Below, piece after piece: positions 16,297-16,700 of a stretch of 16,700 nt of DNA. Both the position numbers and the translations under genes were made by a program. The DNA is taken from contig CALABM010000256.1 in NCBI GenBank assembly GCA_937885815.1, positions 1 to 16,700 of the forward strand, in the 5' to 3' direction. The notes beneath the pieces are model-generated. The model was not told the origin of the DNA. It ran no database searches and saw nothing but the letters and a program-made list of their open reading frames with translations. The stretch is from an uncultured Verrucomicrobiales bacterium. Its GTDB lineage: Bacteria; Verrucomicrobiota; Verrucomicrobiia; Verrucomicrobiales; Akkermansiaceae. Each line of letters starts with the position of its first letter. The stretch's first letter is position 1.

Positions 16297-16700
16297 TTAT
16301 TTTAGGCCTGAGCGGAGGAGTCGGAAAAGGGCGAGTGTGCGGGGCCAATCCTGCGGGGCGTCATCGCTCTCTGGGAAGAGGCGGTTTTCCGGGATTCTGG
16401 CGTAGCGTTCCTGAGCGCGGGGATGGCTGAGCTCCCGTGCGCCGACGCTGAAGATGGCGCCGAGGGCGAGGAACTCACGGGCGAGCTCGTGGGAGCCGTT
16501 CCACGCGTGGAGGAGCACGCGGGGCAGGGTATTACAGCGAGCGCGTTCCTTCAGGATGCTGAGCAGCTCCGGCCAGGCACGCACGCCGTGCAGGTGCACA
16601 AGGCGGTCATGGCGGAAGGCGGCGCCCAAGTGGATATGGAGCAGGAGGCGCTGCTGTTCCAAGGTAGCGGCGTGAGCATCCGCGGCGTCCAGCCCGGTTT
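16297..16700 (-). CDS. TatD-family metal-dependent hydrolase, C-terminal part (5' end outside window)
   Basis: About 133 residues are visible. The frame is open to the right edge; the first visible residues read TGLDAADAHAATLEQQ, matching the EIGLD.....Q....F..QL segment of TatD. Then HLGAAFRHDRLVHLHGVRAW carries the next metal-binding His, LLHAWNG the following His, and IPENRLFPESDDAP the conserved (E/S)(T/S)D.P Asp site; here it is ESDDAP in place of the common ETDAP. TatD proteins are metal-dependent DNases or hydrolases with a TIM-barrel. Stop TAA at 16297-16299; the terminator lies directly downstream. The start codon and first HxH motif are outside the window. Confidence 0.82.
   Translation of the reverse strand, partial: TGLDAADAHAATLEQQRLLLHIHLGAAFRHDRLVHLHGVRAWPELLSILKERARCNTLPRVLLHAWNGSHELAREFLALGAIFSVGARELSHPRAQERYARIPENRLFPESDDAPQDWPRTLALFRLLRSGLK

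Overview
The window looks like a chromosomal piece of a Verrucomicrobiota bacterium, possibly from the Akkermansia side of the phylum. This rests on remembered resemblance (a Bacteroidetes/Verrucomicrobia-type succinate dehydrogenase-fumarate reductase set, an OB+HD YhaM-type nuclease, vWA and FHA proteins, weak Shine-Dalgarno use), not on a search, so treat the phylum as about 60% likely. I see no rRNA, tRNA, CRISPR array, insertion sequence or phage gene.

Region 1 (1-180): the last 34 codons of a + strand gene made of an eight-residue APAVEETP repeat, then a strong bidirectional terminator. Region 2 (206-5517, - strand): a four-gene run read leftwards: a secreted or membrane-tethered ankyrin-repeat protein, a membrane-anchored von Willebrand A (vWA) protein, and two paralogous proteins that each join an N-terminal FHA domain to a C-terminal DUF4384-like domain through a low-complexity linker. 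This is the least familiar part of the window and the best candidate for an undescribed system: a binding/scaffold module with an ankyrin, a metal-dependent adhesion (vWA) and two phosphopeptide-type (FHA) modules, but no kinase, phosphatase or enzyme in view. Region 3 (5662-7331, +): a YhaM-type OB/HD exoribonuclease and, overlapping it by four bases, a LysE/RhtB exporter.

Region 4 (7409-10869, +): sdhC-sdhA-sdhB, encoding a type-B succinate:quinone / quinol:fumarate oxidoreductase, ended by a clear terminator. Its codon use is strongly biased. Region 5 (11043-12388, +): a secreted LolA-like protein of the outer-membrane lipoprotein-sorting kind and a two-TM protein with a TPR-like tail, ended by a terminator shared with the convergent genes. 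Region 6 (12433-15148, -): a GH13 alpha-amylase-family gene broken by a single-base frameshift between its catalytic regions III and IV, followed by a secreted TraB/GumN (Tiki-like) protein. Region 7 (15245-16150, -): an Amidase_3 N-acetylmuramoyl-L-alanine amidase. Region 8 (16297-16700, -): the C-terminal part of a TatD-family hydrolase running off the edge.

A recurring feature is that several first-in-operon genes have a good sigma70-like promoter whose -10 box lies only 6-10 bases before the start codon, which predicts leaderless or nearly leaderless transcripts.
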